64,000 nt of DNA from Primula veris (GCA_963682055.1 OY821745.1:11229501-11293500), one strand, 5' to 3'. Numbered from the stretch's first letter, positions 1-14,210 are shown. The notes: a model not told the origin generated them from the sequence alone. Translations and numbers: made by a program.

Positions 1-84
1 TCATTTTTATAATTTTTTTGTGTTTTTTTTTATTTTGTTGTAATTTAAAACTATTTTTTTGGGTTTGTAGAAAGATAAAATATG
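1..84. other. AT-rich flank of the copia insertion, no gene seen
   Basis: Short AT-rich stretch with T runs. It carries no reading frame or RNA gene that I can support. It ends at the target-site duplication of the retrotransposon. Confidence 0.6.
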
Positions 85-89
85 TCTAT
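85..89. repeat. Target-site duplication of the copia element, left copy
   Basis: TCTAT lies directly before the 5' LTR and is matched by TCTAT directly after the 3' LTR. Five bases is the usual duplication length for copia integrase. Confidence 0.9.
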
Positions 90-298
90 TGTTGTAGGAT
101 ATTATTGGACTTATCTTGGTCTTTCCTAGCATATGTAACTCTATCCTCTATTATATAAAGAGGGTCAGGGTCTCTTGATGTATATCTCGATACACTTGTA
201 TTAATGAATAAATACTTCGTCTGTTGTCTCTCATATCTCTCTCTATATCTATACATATCTCTATATATATCTATAACGAGCTAATATGTCACACAACA
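90..298 (+). repeat. Copia 5' LTR
   Basis: 209 bp, bounded by TGTTG and CAACA. It contains a TATA-like TATATAA at 152-158, a likely promoter for the genomic RNA, followed by a pyrimidine-rich stretch of repeated ATATCTCTC words. It matches the 3' LTR except for two substitutions seen by eye (A/C in the GTATATCTC segment and T/C in AATAAATAC). Directly downstream is ACACGTTATCGGCAC. This is not the canonical TGGTATCAGAGC initiator-Met primer site; it looks like a variant of the TTATCAGCAC-type site seen in some plant copia elements, an assignment made from memory and uncertain. Confidence 0.9.
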
Positions 299-1476
299 CG
301 TTATCGGCACTTTGCTCGCGAAGAATAGGATATACGCTCACGGATATTGGAGATTTTTGGTAAACGGACGGATATTGGGTATTTATAAACCTTGAGATTT
401 ATCCGGGTTTTTAGGGTTTTGCTATATCGACCTTCATCAACATACCGTGCGTAAGGTACCGAATTCAAAACTTAATTTATTCCATATATGTGATCGCACG
501 TATTATTTTATGGATAACTAAAACATGATAAATATCACGTAGTATATAATCCATGTGTATTAGAGTTTATTACTTGTATGGATAACTATATATGATCGTA
601 ACACACATATTGTTGATTATAAAATCATATTTATTGATAAGATCATACAAAATAACCCAAATCATGTAATTGTAAAACATGTATTAATCTGTTGGATTAA
701 ATCTGCAACAAACTGAAACGTATGTACTGATTTGTAATTCTCTGAAAGCTGTAAACTATTCTGGAAATTACTCAAGGACTAAACTGAAACTTGTCTGAAA
801 TTATGGACTGAAGCAGTAATAATGCTGTAAATAGATACATAGTTTGCTGAAATTACACGGATAGTCCCTGTAGTATATTACATGTATAAAAACAGTATAT
901 ATGTGTTATAAAAGTCAATATTCGGTCTAAATATTCACCCACATGCATATATATATTTATTAAAAAGGCAAGTGAATAAAAATTGCATGTTAATTGAATA
1001 AATTGATATGTTTCCATGTATATTTAACCACTTTGCATGTTAAAAATTACCATATATAGAATTAATTGGTAATTAAAAATATATTGTTTTGCTTGCATGT
1101 TAAAACTACCATGTATAGAATTATTCATATGGAGATAAACATAGATAATTGATTGATATCTTGTTAGTGTAATCATATCTTTTGATATTATCATATATAA
1201 ATATCACATATGCCAGTAAATTATTGGATTGGATCTAATTAATTTGATTTGATATGTTAGAATCTTTATGGATTGATTGATAATCTTAAATTGATTTGTT
1301 TATAACACCAAATCTCCTGCATGATTACATAGATCCTAAAATATATTTACTGCCTGTTTATATATATATGTGGTTAATCTAGATAGATATTATCTATGCT
1401 GTTAATATTATTACCATATATAAAATGCGAAAATCATATATATTCACATTTAAGTTGGAAAAATTATGAATCTTCC
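299..1476 (+). other. AT-rich untranslated leader of the copia element
   Basis: No reading frame is supportable. The segment is AT-rich and contains loosely repeated blocks built on TTGCATGTTAAA followed by ACCATATATAGAATTA (about 1031-1130). It also holds some stems, for example AATTACCA at 1045-1052 with its complement at 1067-1074. In composition it differs from the more GC-balanced hairpin domain that begins near 1477. Confidence 0.55.
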
Positions 1477-1694
1477 CCAAATAGGCTCACCTATTTGGAT
1501 ACGATGTCTAGGAAAGATAAAGGCGGAAGTCGTTCTCCTAATGAGGTCGGTTTTTAAGAGGCATTCGTGCCCACCCCCCTCACCGTCTTTCCTGGTCGTG
1601 TTCAAATAGAGCTACCGAAAGGGGTTGACTAAATAATAATTTCCCCGAGTGTGTTTATATAGTGATGTATGTTTCGCCGAATTGGTATTTGAGT

Positions 1695-1712
1695 ATCGAC
1701 CCGTCGTTCGAT
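1695..1712 (+). repeat. Hairpin with CCTGTCGT-type 8-nt loop (1)
   Basis: Arms ATCGA and TCGAT enclose the loop CCCGTCGT at 1700-1707. It is one of a family of hairpins in this element with different stems and related 8-nt loops. Confidence 0.6.
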
Positions 1713-1750
1713 CAATGAGAACCGATTCACATGAGAAGCAAAACTAATGT

Positions 1751-1773
1751 TTTCGAACCTGTCGTTTCGGAAA
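1751..1773 (+). repeat. Hairpin with CCTGTCGT loop (2)
   Basis: Left arm TTTCGAA (1751-1757), exact loop CCTGTCGT (1758-1765), right arm TTCGGAAA, pairing with one bulged base. Confidence 0.6.
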
Positions 1774-2953
1774 AAAAGTTTGTGCTTGTGCAAACCATAA
1801 ACATATAAATCAGTCGTTTTATATGAAAAATAATCCAGAACTCCCAACACATGTTGGATGCCATCTATGATGAGAAAAATCGCAAAACATACTTGCGAAA
1901 TGACTGTTTAGACGTTGATGTTATTCCGTCACCACATGTTAGTCACCCTGATGTGTGAAAATGTGATGCCCAAATTTTTTTTGGATGCCATCTTTAATGA
2001 GTAAAACACGAGTTTGTTGTTAGCTTCGAGATGAATGTTAAGGCGTTGATTTTATTCCGCCGCCACATTTGAGACGTGATGACGTCTATGGTGAACAAAT
2101 GTCTGAAATTGACATATGGGAGCAATCCTTCACCAAAATACTAGCTTGGAAATTGTATTCCATAAGCAGTATCGTGAATTTATATTCACCATGTTCCTTT
2201 ATCGCCCATCTGTTATTGGATAAGAAAATTACCCCGATGAGTAGTTTTAATCATATTGGGTCAATGGCAAATTGTTTGCCTGATATTAATGCTCTTCGTG
2301 TATATTTTTTTTCCACGAATCGAGAACCGAGACAAGTGTTATTTGTCTTGAACTGTCGCGATCCCGATGAATCACCTAGCCAAGCGAGATTTTAGACAAT
2401 CATCAAAATCGAGAACCTGTGGCTCCAAGACAGTAATTGAAAGGAACAATATGGCTCATTGTCACAAAGCAAGAGATAATGCTCAAAGAGGCAACTCTAT
2501 GCTATAAAGACAAAGGTCATGCACGGTTACTCCTTAAATAGTTCAAAACTATTATAAAAGTGGAAAAACCGATGCTAATGTGGTTAAAGATAACTGAAAG
2601 GAAACATTTGAGACCCCCAGTTTTGTGGCTCAAATAAGTTTGGTACCTTTCTTTATTGATTTTGATAAATCATTGAGCCATTTTTTTCGCTCATCATCTG
2701 GATTATGTTTTTCCATTTGGATTATGATTTTTCCATTTGGACATACTTTTGGATTATGGTTTGCCTGTTTACAAAATTTCTCGAAATAATTTAAAGTGTT
2801 TTGAGCAAATTCGTTTGACAAATGTGACCAAACTTTAAATTATGAAATTTTAGGCAATACTTGTGGGATAGTTGATTTTTTTTGGAAATAGTGGGTAACA
2901 GTGTACCACATAATTTCACCAACTATTTGCCTAAAAGAGTACTCAGTGACAAC

Positions 2954-2978
2954 GATTCTGGACCTGTCGTTCCAAATC
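2954..2978 (+). repeat. Hairpin with CCTGTCGT loop (3)
   Basis: Left arm GATTCTGGA, exact loop CCTGTCGT at 2963-2970, right arm TCCAAATC, with one bulge in the stem. The right arm can also pair downstream with TGATTT at 3001-3006, as the outer part of the 7-bp hairpin at 2984-3000. Confidence 0.6.
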
Positions 2979-3033
2979 AAAATATTTGGTAAAACCAAAT
3001 TGATTTGTCAAATATGAGGTCTTATACTCATGT

Positions 3034-3049
3034 AGGTCCTGCCGTACCT
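3034..3049 (+). repeat. Hairpin with CCTGCCGT loop (4)
   Basis: A short 4-bp stem AGGT/ACCT closes the loop CCTGCCGT (3038-3045). It is weak alone and is listed because the loop matches the family. Confidence 0.45.
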
Positions 3050-3219
3050 TGTTGAGTTATAAAATATTCGAGAAAACCAGTGTTATCTGGTAATAACTCA
3101 TGAAATAATTAAATTTCTTTACATAGCCTCCATTCAATACGATCAAAAACGTATTTTAGAGGAGTTGAAATGTCTTTCAAGTGGTTGCTACCACATTTTT
3201 TAAAGTATTTAAAGTTACC

Positions 3220-3249
3220 TTATCATTTCGCCTGTCGTCGAAATGATAA
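3220..3249 (+). repeat. Perfect 11-bp hairpin with CCTGTCGT loop (5)
   Basis: Left arm TTATCATTTCG (3220-3230), loop CCTGTCGT (3231-3238); the right arm (3239-3249) is the exact reverse complement. It is the clearest member of the loop family. Confidence 0.85.
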
Positions 3250-3258
3250 ATGATTTAG

Positions 3259-3315
3259 ATGCTAAGACATGATTGTCTGTACTATCATTCGCCTGTCGTC
3301 GATTGATAAGAGCAT
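3259..3315 (+). repeat. Three-way hairpin group with CCTGTCGT loop (6)
   Basis: Outer pair ATGCT (3259-3263) and AGCAT (3311-3315) enclose two hairpins: AGACA/TGTCT with loop TGAT (3265-3278), and TATCATTCG/CGATTGATA with loop CCTGTCGT (3283-3308, one mismatch). Drawn out, it forms a small branched structure. Confidence 0.7.
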
Positions 3316-4150
3316 TTTGATATTGTGGCATTGACCGGATGAGATATTCCCGGGTCAAAAGATGATGCTTGATTTATAATAGCATCGTATTTGGATTCTC
3401 TCTGAGAATATATTTCGCGATTAATCCGAAATTCATGCCATTAATGCTCACTTTGAAAGACTAGTATGTGTAAAGATCACGAAATGAACTCGTAGAATTC
3501 TTGTAAAGAATTGAAGGAGTTATTGTGGACTTATCCAACCATAAGACGGACCATAAATATAAATGGTTATGGTTGATGCATCGACAATAAGGTCACATGA
3601 TTATTGTTGTCCACAGAAATGCAGCATTTCCCAAACTTTTAGCCCTATCATTAAGTTGATGGCCATGATCCGGATTATCCTGAAAAGTCTAGTCGACTTG
3701 ATAATTTCGAAGAGTAAGAATCGAAATTTCGATTTGAATTACTTGAGTTTGAAAATTGAAATTGAACATCATGTCGATTATGTTCAGACCCAAATGGACT
3801 CACGGAAAGTTTGATGATGCGACTGCAAATGATTGCACGCATTTCTTGGTCTTGCGTACCAAGATTTATATTTCCGTATGGGGTTATGCTATTTTGCTGC
3901 ATTGGTCCGTTATGAGGCCCATAGACACTCAGACACCATATGCGTACCAGCTGGTTACTGGTTATGAGCCAGAAGTCTTATATTAACGCGTGCTTGGAGT
4001 GCTTAATTAATATTTTGATTGAGCCGCTATAGCGTTCAAAATATGGACCTCTGAAGGGGACATAAGTCGATTATGAATCCCCTGCCTATCATTTGATAGA
4101 GTAACCTTGGCAAGCGATCTCTTTACCGCATGATATGCGAAAGTGACATC

Positions 4151-4247
4151 GCTAAGACTGTTCTCCCCGTTGTTAGGGGGAGATTTGCACGTTACCGTCG
4201 ATAAGGAACGACGTGAAATAACGTGGCATAACCCACTCAGTCTTAGC
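4151..4247 (+). repeat. Branched inverted-repeat module
   Basis: An outer perfect 10-bp stem, GCTAAGACTG (4151-4160) with CAGTCTTAGC (4238-4247), encloses two hairpins. The first is TCTCCCC (4162-4168) with GGGGAGA (4177-4183). The second is CACGTTA (4188-4194) with TAACGTG (4219-4225), itself containing CGTCG (4196-4200) with CGACG (4209-4213). The same stretch still reads as the copia integrase tail around LGGDLH, so structure and former coding sequence coincide. Confidence 0.75.
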
Positions 4248-4401
4248 TTGATCCCCAAAACTGCACTTAGTGATAAGTAAGTGCATAGACTCCCTCAAGT
4301 CTAACTAAATGCCAGACGCATTTAATGACTTTATGAGATGTCACGAGATCATTTATACCTGCTGCAAAATGCTTGCAAGGATAGACGTCCATGTCGGACG
4401 C

Positions 4402-4421
4402 CGTGTTCCTGTCGTAACACG
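4402..4421 (+). repeat. Hairpin with CCTGTCGT loop (7)
   Basis: Perfect 6-bp stem CGTGTT/AACACG closing the exact loop CCTGTCGT (4408-4415). Confidence 0.75.
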
Positions 4422-4810
4422 TTGCTTTGGCCGAACCCGCCAAGCAAATGGCGCTGCCGTCGGCCGTCAGTCTGTCGTCCTTCCTAATATATGAGGAAGT
4501 TGACCGGTTCTTAATTCGTTTAGCCCCAGAGGTGGTGAACTGAAACTCGTTTGTCACACGAGATTACAAAGAATCTAGGAGATGTGTGATTCCTCCTCAT
4601 CCTGAGAATCTTGAAATATCTGTCGATCATGATATCTTAGACGATATTGAAGCGAAACGAGACTGTCATTGATTACTTATTCATATATTCGGTGACGACT
4701 GATAATATGAGCAAATTATGACAGAGAACCATGTACCGTTGCCTGAAGTCAACGGAGAATAGACTGTACTAATGGAAACTTAAAATCCAAGCAGACTCCT
4801 TAGCGAAAGT

Positions 4811-4835
4811 GTGTTCGGACCTGTAGATCCAACAC
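4811..4835 (+). repeat. Hairpin with CCTGTAGA loop (8)
   Basis: GTGTT and GGA on the left pair with TCC and AACAC on the right, with one bulged C. The 8-nt loop CCTGTAGA lies at 4820-4827. Confidence 0.6.
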
Positions 4836-5344
4836 CACCAATGTTAAACGAGTTCGTTTATTTGGTTATTCGTAAGGAAAATTGATGAGAATAATGAGAT
4901 TGTAGAATGCTCGCCTAGTAGCGCAAGGCTTCTCTCACACCTTGGAATTGATTACGAGATGGTTGATTTCCTCGAAATGGACATTATAATAGTCCCCTAC
5001 TTTACCAGTTTAGTAGTTTCCGAAAAACTGAGTATGCAGCCATGAATGTGGTCACAGTTTTATCTCTATGGGGATTTAGACAAAGCGATATAGATGAAGG
5101 TCCCTGTGTGACTTCATAATGCTTGAATCAAGTAGTTTCTGACCACGGAACACGATCTCAATTAAATGAGACGTTCACTATATGAATTAATATAATCCGA
5201 GCGGATGTGGTATACCCGCCTAAGTGAGTACTTGATTAGCTTGGGATACTTGAACAAGTATTATGCCCTTGCGTGTTTTATTACGCGATCCATTTTTTTT
5301 TGGATTTGCCTTCGAGATGAAGGATCTTGGGAAGAAACGGTAGT

Positions 5345-5366
5345 GACTCGGCCTGATGACCGAGTC
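5345..5366 (+). repeat. Hairpin with CCTGATGA loop (9)
   Basis: Perfect 7-bp stem GACTCGG/CCGAGTC closing the 8-nt loop CCTGATGA (5352-5359). It lies just after the RT relic FEMKDLGK. Confidence 0.7.
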
Positions 5367-5509
5367 CCGTAAAGATTGAATCTAAGTCCATGATTCAGAA
5401 TACACCTAGAAGGTGTTATGACGTTGTAGTCATCATGACGCTAAGTCGTCAGAGTCTCCCATGATCGTTCGATCACTAGACATTGATATAGACCAAGTCT
5501 GTCCCTGAT

Positions 5510-5580
5510 GTGACGATGAAAAGATATTGAACCATGATGTTCATATATAAGTACAATAAGCGCATTATTGTACTTGGTCT
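5510..5580 (+). repeat. Nested 9-bp and 11-bp inverted repeats
   Basis: AGACCAAGT (5510-5518) pairs exactly with ACTTGGTCT (5572-5580). Inside, AAGTACAATAA (5549-5559) pairs exactly with 5565-5575 around the loop GCGCA. The two stems share four bases and so are partly alternative. The inner repeat overlaps the former RT motif STIGALLYL, so some of the symmetry may come from ancestral coding sequence. Confidence 0.7.
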
Positions 5581-6116
5581 AATGTGCTAGGACGAACATC
5601 TCGTCTGCTGTGAATGGTATAGCTCGACACAGCATCGCGCTAACACGCTGCCATCGAAATGGCATAAAAGACATTTTCCCATTACCTTAAGGTAACTGTG
5701 GATGAGGGTTTGTCTTATCCCATTTGCGTCATCGAGTGTACCTATCCCCTTTGGTACTCGAATTAACGCAACCCTTTTTTCGATTATACCGATGCCGGTT
5801 ACTTGTCAGACCCGCATAAGGGATATTCCTAACATGGTCTGTCTTTACCATTAGGAATAAGGCAATATCTTAGAGGTTTTAGAATGACTCCAAACGAATC
5901 ACTCTGATCTACTCGTGCTCTATGAGACGACTAGAGAGTGTATATGGCTTCGAGCTCGTATTAGCCATATTTGAATTACATATGCTCTGTCTCACGATCC
6001 AGATAAAACACTTGTCTTATTTGAGGACAACTTGTTGTTATCGATCAAGAGAGACATGAGTAGATTATGCTATTTAGCATTTCTTGCCGAAATAAATCTT
6101 CACATATGAAGTTTAA

Positions 6117-6356
6117 GAGCATCCAGTTGAATGCTCGTTCTATTCCATGTTAGATTTTCTTGCATCCAGTCGTGTGCAAGTAAATGAAGCATCCAGTCGA
6201 ATGCTCGTACTCTTTCTTGAAATATGAAATCCTTGCACCCATTCGAGTGCAAGTGAGGGGGAGCATCCAAGTGAATGCTTATGGCACTAATTAATACTTA
6301 GTCGAAATTCTCGCACCCTGTCGTTTTTAAGTGAGGGGAGCATCCAGTCGCATGCT
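6117..6356 (+). repeat. Array of short hairpins with 8-nt CCAGTCGA-like loops
   Basis: Consecutive hairpins: GAGCAT/ATGCTC with loop CCAGTTGA (6117-6136); CTTGCA/TGCAAG around TCCAGTCGTG (6159-6180); AGCAT/ATGCT with CCAGTCGA (6188-6205); CTTGCAC/GTGCAAG with CCATTCGA (6232-6253); AGCAT/ATGCT with CCAAGTGA (6262-6279); AGCAT/ATGCT with CCAGTCGC (6339-6356). An unpaired exact CCTGTCGT lies at 6317-6324. A further hairpin, AGTAT/ATACT with loop CCTGTTGT, is at 6474-6491. The array lies downstream of the pol relic. Confidence 0.7.
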
Positions 6357-6359
6357 TGT

Positions 6360-6855
6360 GTACTCTTTTTTTGTCCTTAGACCAAGGTTTTTTCCCACTG
6401 GGTTTTCCTTGGCAAGGTTTTTAGCGAGACACGTTCCCATCATACCTCACTTAAGATTGCCGAAATTAGGGGGAGTATCCTGTTGTATACTTCTTACCAC
6501 TGTGTACTCTTTTGTCCTTCGACTAGAGGTTTTTCCCATTGGGTTTACTCTAGCAAGGTTTTGATGAGGCACCTATTTTGTGGTTGATCCCTACTACTAC
6601 CACTGTTGCACTCTTTTTCCTTCGATCAGAGATTTTCCCATTGGGTTTGCTCCGGCAAGGTTTTGATGAGGCACACTGTTTTGTGGTTAGTTACTTACAT
6701 GATATTTCGGCCTATATCATTCGGCTACACAGTTTCTCCTAGGTACCGGTTTTTTCCCACACTGGGTTTTCCGGCCCTAAGGTTTTTATGTGTTTAGCAC
6801 TGCGAATGAACTCGACTCACATCGACAGCATGAAGACGAAGAAATCAAGACGTCC
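6360..6855 (+). repeat. Repeated CCCATTGGGTTT modules near the copia 3' end
   Basis: About four imperfect copies of a module in the order CTCTTTTT, TCCTTCGA, GAGGTTTTTCCCA, TTGGGTTT, GCAAGGTTTTGATGAGGCAC lie at roughly 6357-6430, 6493-6575, 6607-6675 and 6735-6790. Such modules between pol and the 3' LTR are familiar from plant copia elements. Each includes a TCCCA/TGGG pairing. Confidence 0.6.
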
Positions 6856-6865
6856 AAATGGGGAG
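6856..6865 (+). other. Polypurine tract of the copia element
   Basis: The purine-rich AAATGGGGAG immediately precedes the TG of the 3' LTR, the expected plus-strand priming site. Confidence 0.75.
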
Positions 6866-7074
6866 TGTTGTAGGATATTATTGGACTTATCTTGGTCTTT
6901 CCTAGCATATGTAACTCTATCCTCTATTATATAAAGAGGGTCAGGGTCTCTTGATGTATCTCTCGATACACTTGTATTAATGAATAAACACTTCGTCTGT
7001 TGTCTCTCATATCTCTCTCTATATCTATACATATCTCTATATATATCTATAACGAGCTAATATGTCACACAACA
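6866..7074 (+). repeat. Copia 3' LTR
   Basis: 209 bp, TGTTG to CAACA. It is nearly identical to the 5' LTR (two differences by eye) and is followed by the TCTAT duplication at 7075-7079. Confidence 0.9.
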
Positions 7075-7079
7075 TCTAT
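7075..7079. repeat. Target-site duplication of the copia element, right copy
   Basis: TCTAT, equal to the 5 bases before the 5' LTR. Confidence 0.9.
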
Positions 7080-7696
7080 TATATTTTGGTTTGTATGACA
7101 ATTTAGTAAATAAATTAAATAATTAAAAAGTGGTACATCCCAATTATAATACATTTGAAAATGTAAGGACCAAAATGAAACAAACATAAAATTTGAATTT
7201 TTCAAAATTTACGAAATCAGTCCCAAAGTGTATATATACACATCTAAAGACAAATAGATTATATATATATATAACGCTATTATTATAATAAAAGTATACT
7301 AAATCGAAAACTCGTAATAGTTGAATATAGTAAACATTAATTATCTCTATAATAATTAACTATATTATTACTTATATTAACATTGTTTTAAGCCGAATAA
7401 AAATAATTTTTTAAGCAAAACGATATTAAACCTGTTCGAAAACGTGTTCACACATTGCCCGTGAACATGCTAGATTCGATATCGTCTATAAACAATCCGA
7501 GTATGATCAATATTTTAGTAATCGTTTTAAGTAAATGAACCGAGGTTGAAAGAGTGTTAGGTTCGGGTCGGCTCATTTACATCGCTAATTACCGTACATA
7601 CCACTTTACTCACAGTGAAAAGCAATTTTTTAATTTGTTACAGCAAAATTCACAAACATATCTGAACCTGTTTCATCGACCGGTTCAGCAATTTCC

Positions 7697-7737
<41 letters not shown>

Positions 7738-7741
7738 AGCA
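7080..7741 (+). promoter_or_regulatory. Upstream region of NDUFS8 with (TC)n tract
   Basis: AT-rich spacer without a recognisable gene. Next to the start codon is an uninterrupted TC dinucleotide run at 7701-7733, probably in the 5' UTR; pyrimidine runs are common in plant 5' leaders. No unambiguous TATA box was chosen. The copia insertion ends about 670 bp upstream of the start codon. Confidence 0.45.
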
Positions 7742-12770
<5,029 letters not shown>

Positions 12771-14210
12771 TTACTGCTTGGATTTTCTAGATTTTTTACT
12801 TATGCGGTGAATAAATTGAAGAAAGCAGTCTTCCGGTTACTGCTTGTGTTTCTTTATATCGGGTTGTTTCTTTTTGTATGTGTGAGCAGTTGGTTGCGAT
12901 GGCCTTCTTTCTGCAATTTTCTTTCAGTTCGGATCACACCCATTTACAGATCACTAGAGTGCTTACTTCACAATAGTAATAACCTCTCCCTGGCCTGGAA
13001 AATTATGATGAAGCAAATGCTTTTGCAAATTTCTGTTAATGTTATGAATAATATTTTCTGCAATATTTATTAAACACTCGTATAGATGTATACGATGTAT
13101 AAGAATCAGTAGCATTTCCTATCAAGGTAGCCAATAATAAGACTCTTTTCCTTTTCTATGTATTGCTGGCTTACCAATTGATTCTATTTTCCAAACTAAG
13201 CCAAAACCTCATCCCTTGTTAAATTGCATAAAACGGCTCATTGTTGATGGAACAGGTATCGTTGTTTTTTAGGCCCTAGTTGGACAAGCTGTGTGTAACA
13301 ATTTTGTGAGCGGTGATTGAACTAAAAGCTCCAGGTAGACCAGCAGGAAACAAAATTAATTGTTTTTTTGTTTAAATTGTGATGATAAATGAAGGGTTGG
13401 GAGTCTTTAGACTAACACGCAGTAAAAAAACTTAAATTCTTAACAAATTTTCAAATCGAGGGACATATGCCTCCATCATGTTTATGTTACCTAGATGTTT
13501 AACAACGATGATGTGATGATGCCTGGACAAATTGAGTTGTTTTTTTTATTGAATATTGGAAACTGCGGTTCCAGGAATTTCCACCAAGTGAAGCAAAACA
13601 ACCATGTTCTACGGTTCTAGTACCCATCTAAGTTATATATAGATGAAACCATTACCATCTTCACTCAAACACGCCTTCATAAGTTAAACCAAAATGTACC
13701 ATGTCATCACTTTTTCATCTTGAAAGATTTACAACAGAATAATTTGTTGTTAAAATGTCATAAGTCGGCCATTAGTTGACCAACTGTGGATCTTATATAA
13801 TAATTCTTTTAGTGTGTGCACGTGAAGTACCATTGGAAGAAGACGAAAAGTTAACTAGGCAACCGAGCGTAGGTTAAACCTTAATATGAATCAAATGGTC
13901 TGATTAGAATTTCTTAGAATGCAGACATGGAATCATATACCAAGTATCAAATAGTCAATGAGTTTTCCCAACTTAAGTAGTAAATAGTTCTTAAGAAATC
14001 GGGTGTCACAATTGTAATTGGATATTCTCGTACAATGTGTATCATTTCTAAATATATGTATCCAAATAAAATTTAGAATAACATACATTGAAAAACATCT
14101 GTAGGCATGTAGAGAATTAAGAAAATTATACCCTCTCTAGCTTATTCAATATAATATAATTTTAAATAACGTCAAATGGTGAAATTTTAATAAAAGAGGT
14201 CAGTCTGTTA

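Larger units (their letters stand above)
3320..5700 (+). pseudogene. Broken copia pol relic (integrase, reverse transcriptase)
   Basis: Protein-level traces of plant copia polyprotein are readable with stops and frame changes. The integrase core appears at 3563-3985, with stretches such as MVMVDAST, IEHHVDYVQTQ, ISVWGYAIL and YQLVTGYEP. The integrase tail is at about 4160-4260 (LGGDLH, ERREITW). Reverse transcriptase is at 5308-5334 (FEMKDLGK) and about 5460-5700 (segments resembling RSLDIDIDQV and the RPDIAFAVNLL region). In-frame stops are frequent, for example upstream of MVMVDAST. The order integrase then RT is diagnostic of Ty1/copia. No gag zinc knuckle was recognised. The gene is non-functional. 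Confidence 0.8.
1477..6500 (+). other. Hairpin-saturated interior of the copia element
   Basis: Reading along this domain, short perfect or near-perfect inverted repeats occur every few tens of bases. Examples, as arm positions: 1477-1485/1490-1498 (9 bp, 4-nt loop), 2984-2990/2994-3000 (7 bp), 3053-3060/3093-3100 (8 bp), 3220-3230/3239-3249 (11 bp), 3496-3502/3506-3512 (7 bp), 3536-3544/3567-3575 (9 bp), 3719-3734 (16-bp perfect palindrome), 3844-3850/3858-3864 (7 bp), 4151-4160/4238-4247 (10 bp), 5549-5559/5565-5575 (11 bp), 5682-5695 (14-bp perfect palindrome), 5825-5832/5851-5858 (8 bp). Many are nested. A spot check of about 240 bases in the gypsy pol at 17.9-22.3 kb showed nothing comparable. 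Function unknown. The pattern was found by eye and no folding energy was computed. Confidence 0.75.
90..7074 (+). mobile_element. Ty1/copia LTR retrotransposon, non-autonomous
   Basis: Complete insertion of about 7.0 kb. Two 209-bp LTRs begin TGTTG and end CAACA, and the 5-bp direct repeat TCTAT flanks both sides. Order on the plus strand: 5' LTR, AT-rich leader to about 1476, decayed coding domain, 3' hairpin-rich region, polypurine tract, 3' LTR. Pieces of copia integrase and reverse transcriptase can be read between about 3320 and 5700, in integrase-before-RT order, which places it in Ty1/copia. No long ORF remains, so the element cannot encode its own proteins. By eye the LTRs differ at only two positions, so it inserted recently and was presumably mobilised in trans. 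The interior is saturated with local inverted repeats. It may be comparable to LARD-type elements, whose non-coding interiors are reported to be structured, but its LTRs are much shorter. Confidence 0.9.

Noticed and set aside
5345..5375. CTGATGA followed by CGAG suggested a hammerhead ribozyme core
   Set aside because: The required stem II and the GAAA box do not follow; the bases form a simple 7-bp hairpin instead.
6117..6356. CRISPR-like array of short spaced repeats
   Set aside because: The units are hairpins of varying sequence inside a plant retrotransposon; no constant repeat with unique spacers, and no cas genes.
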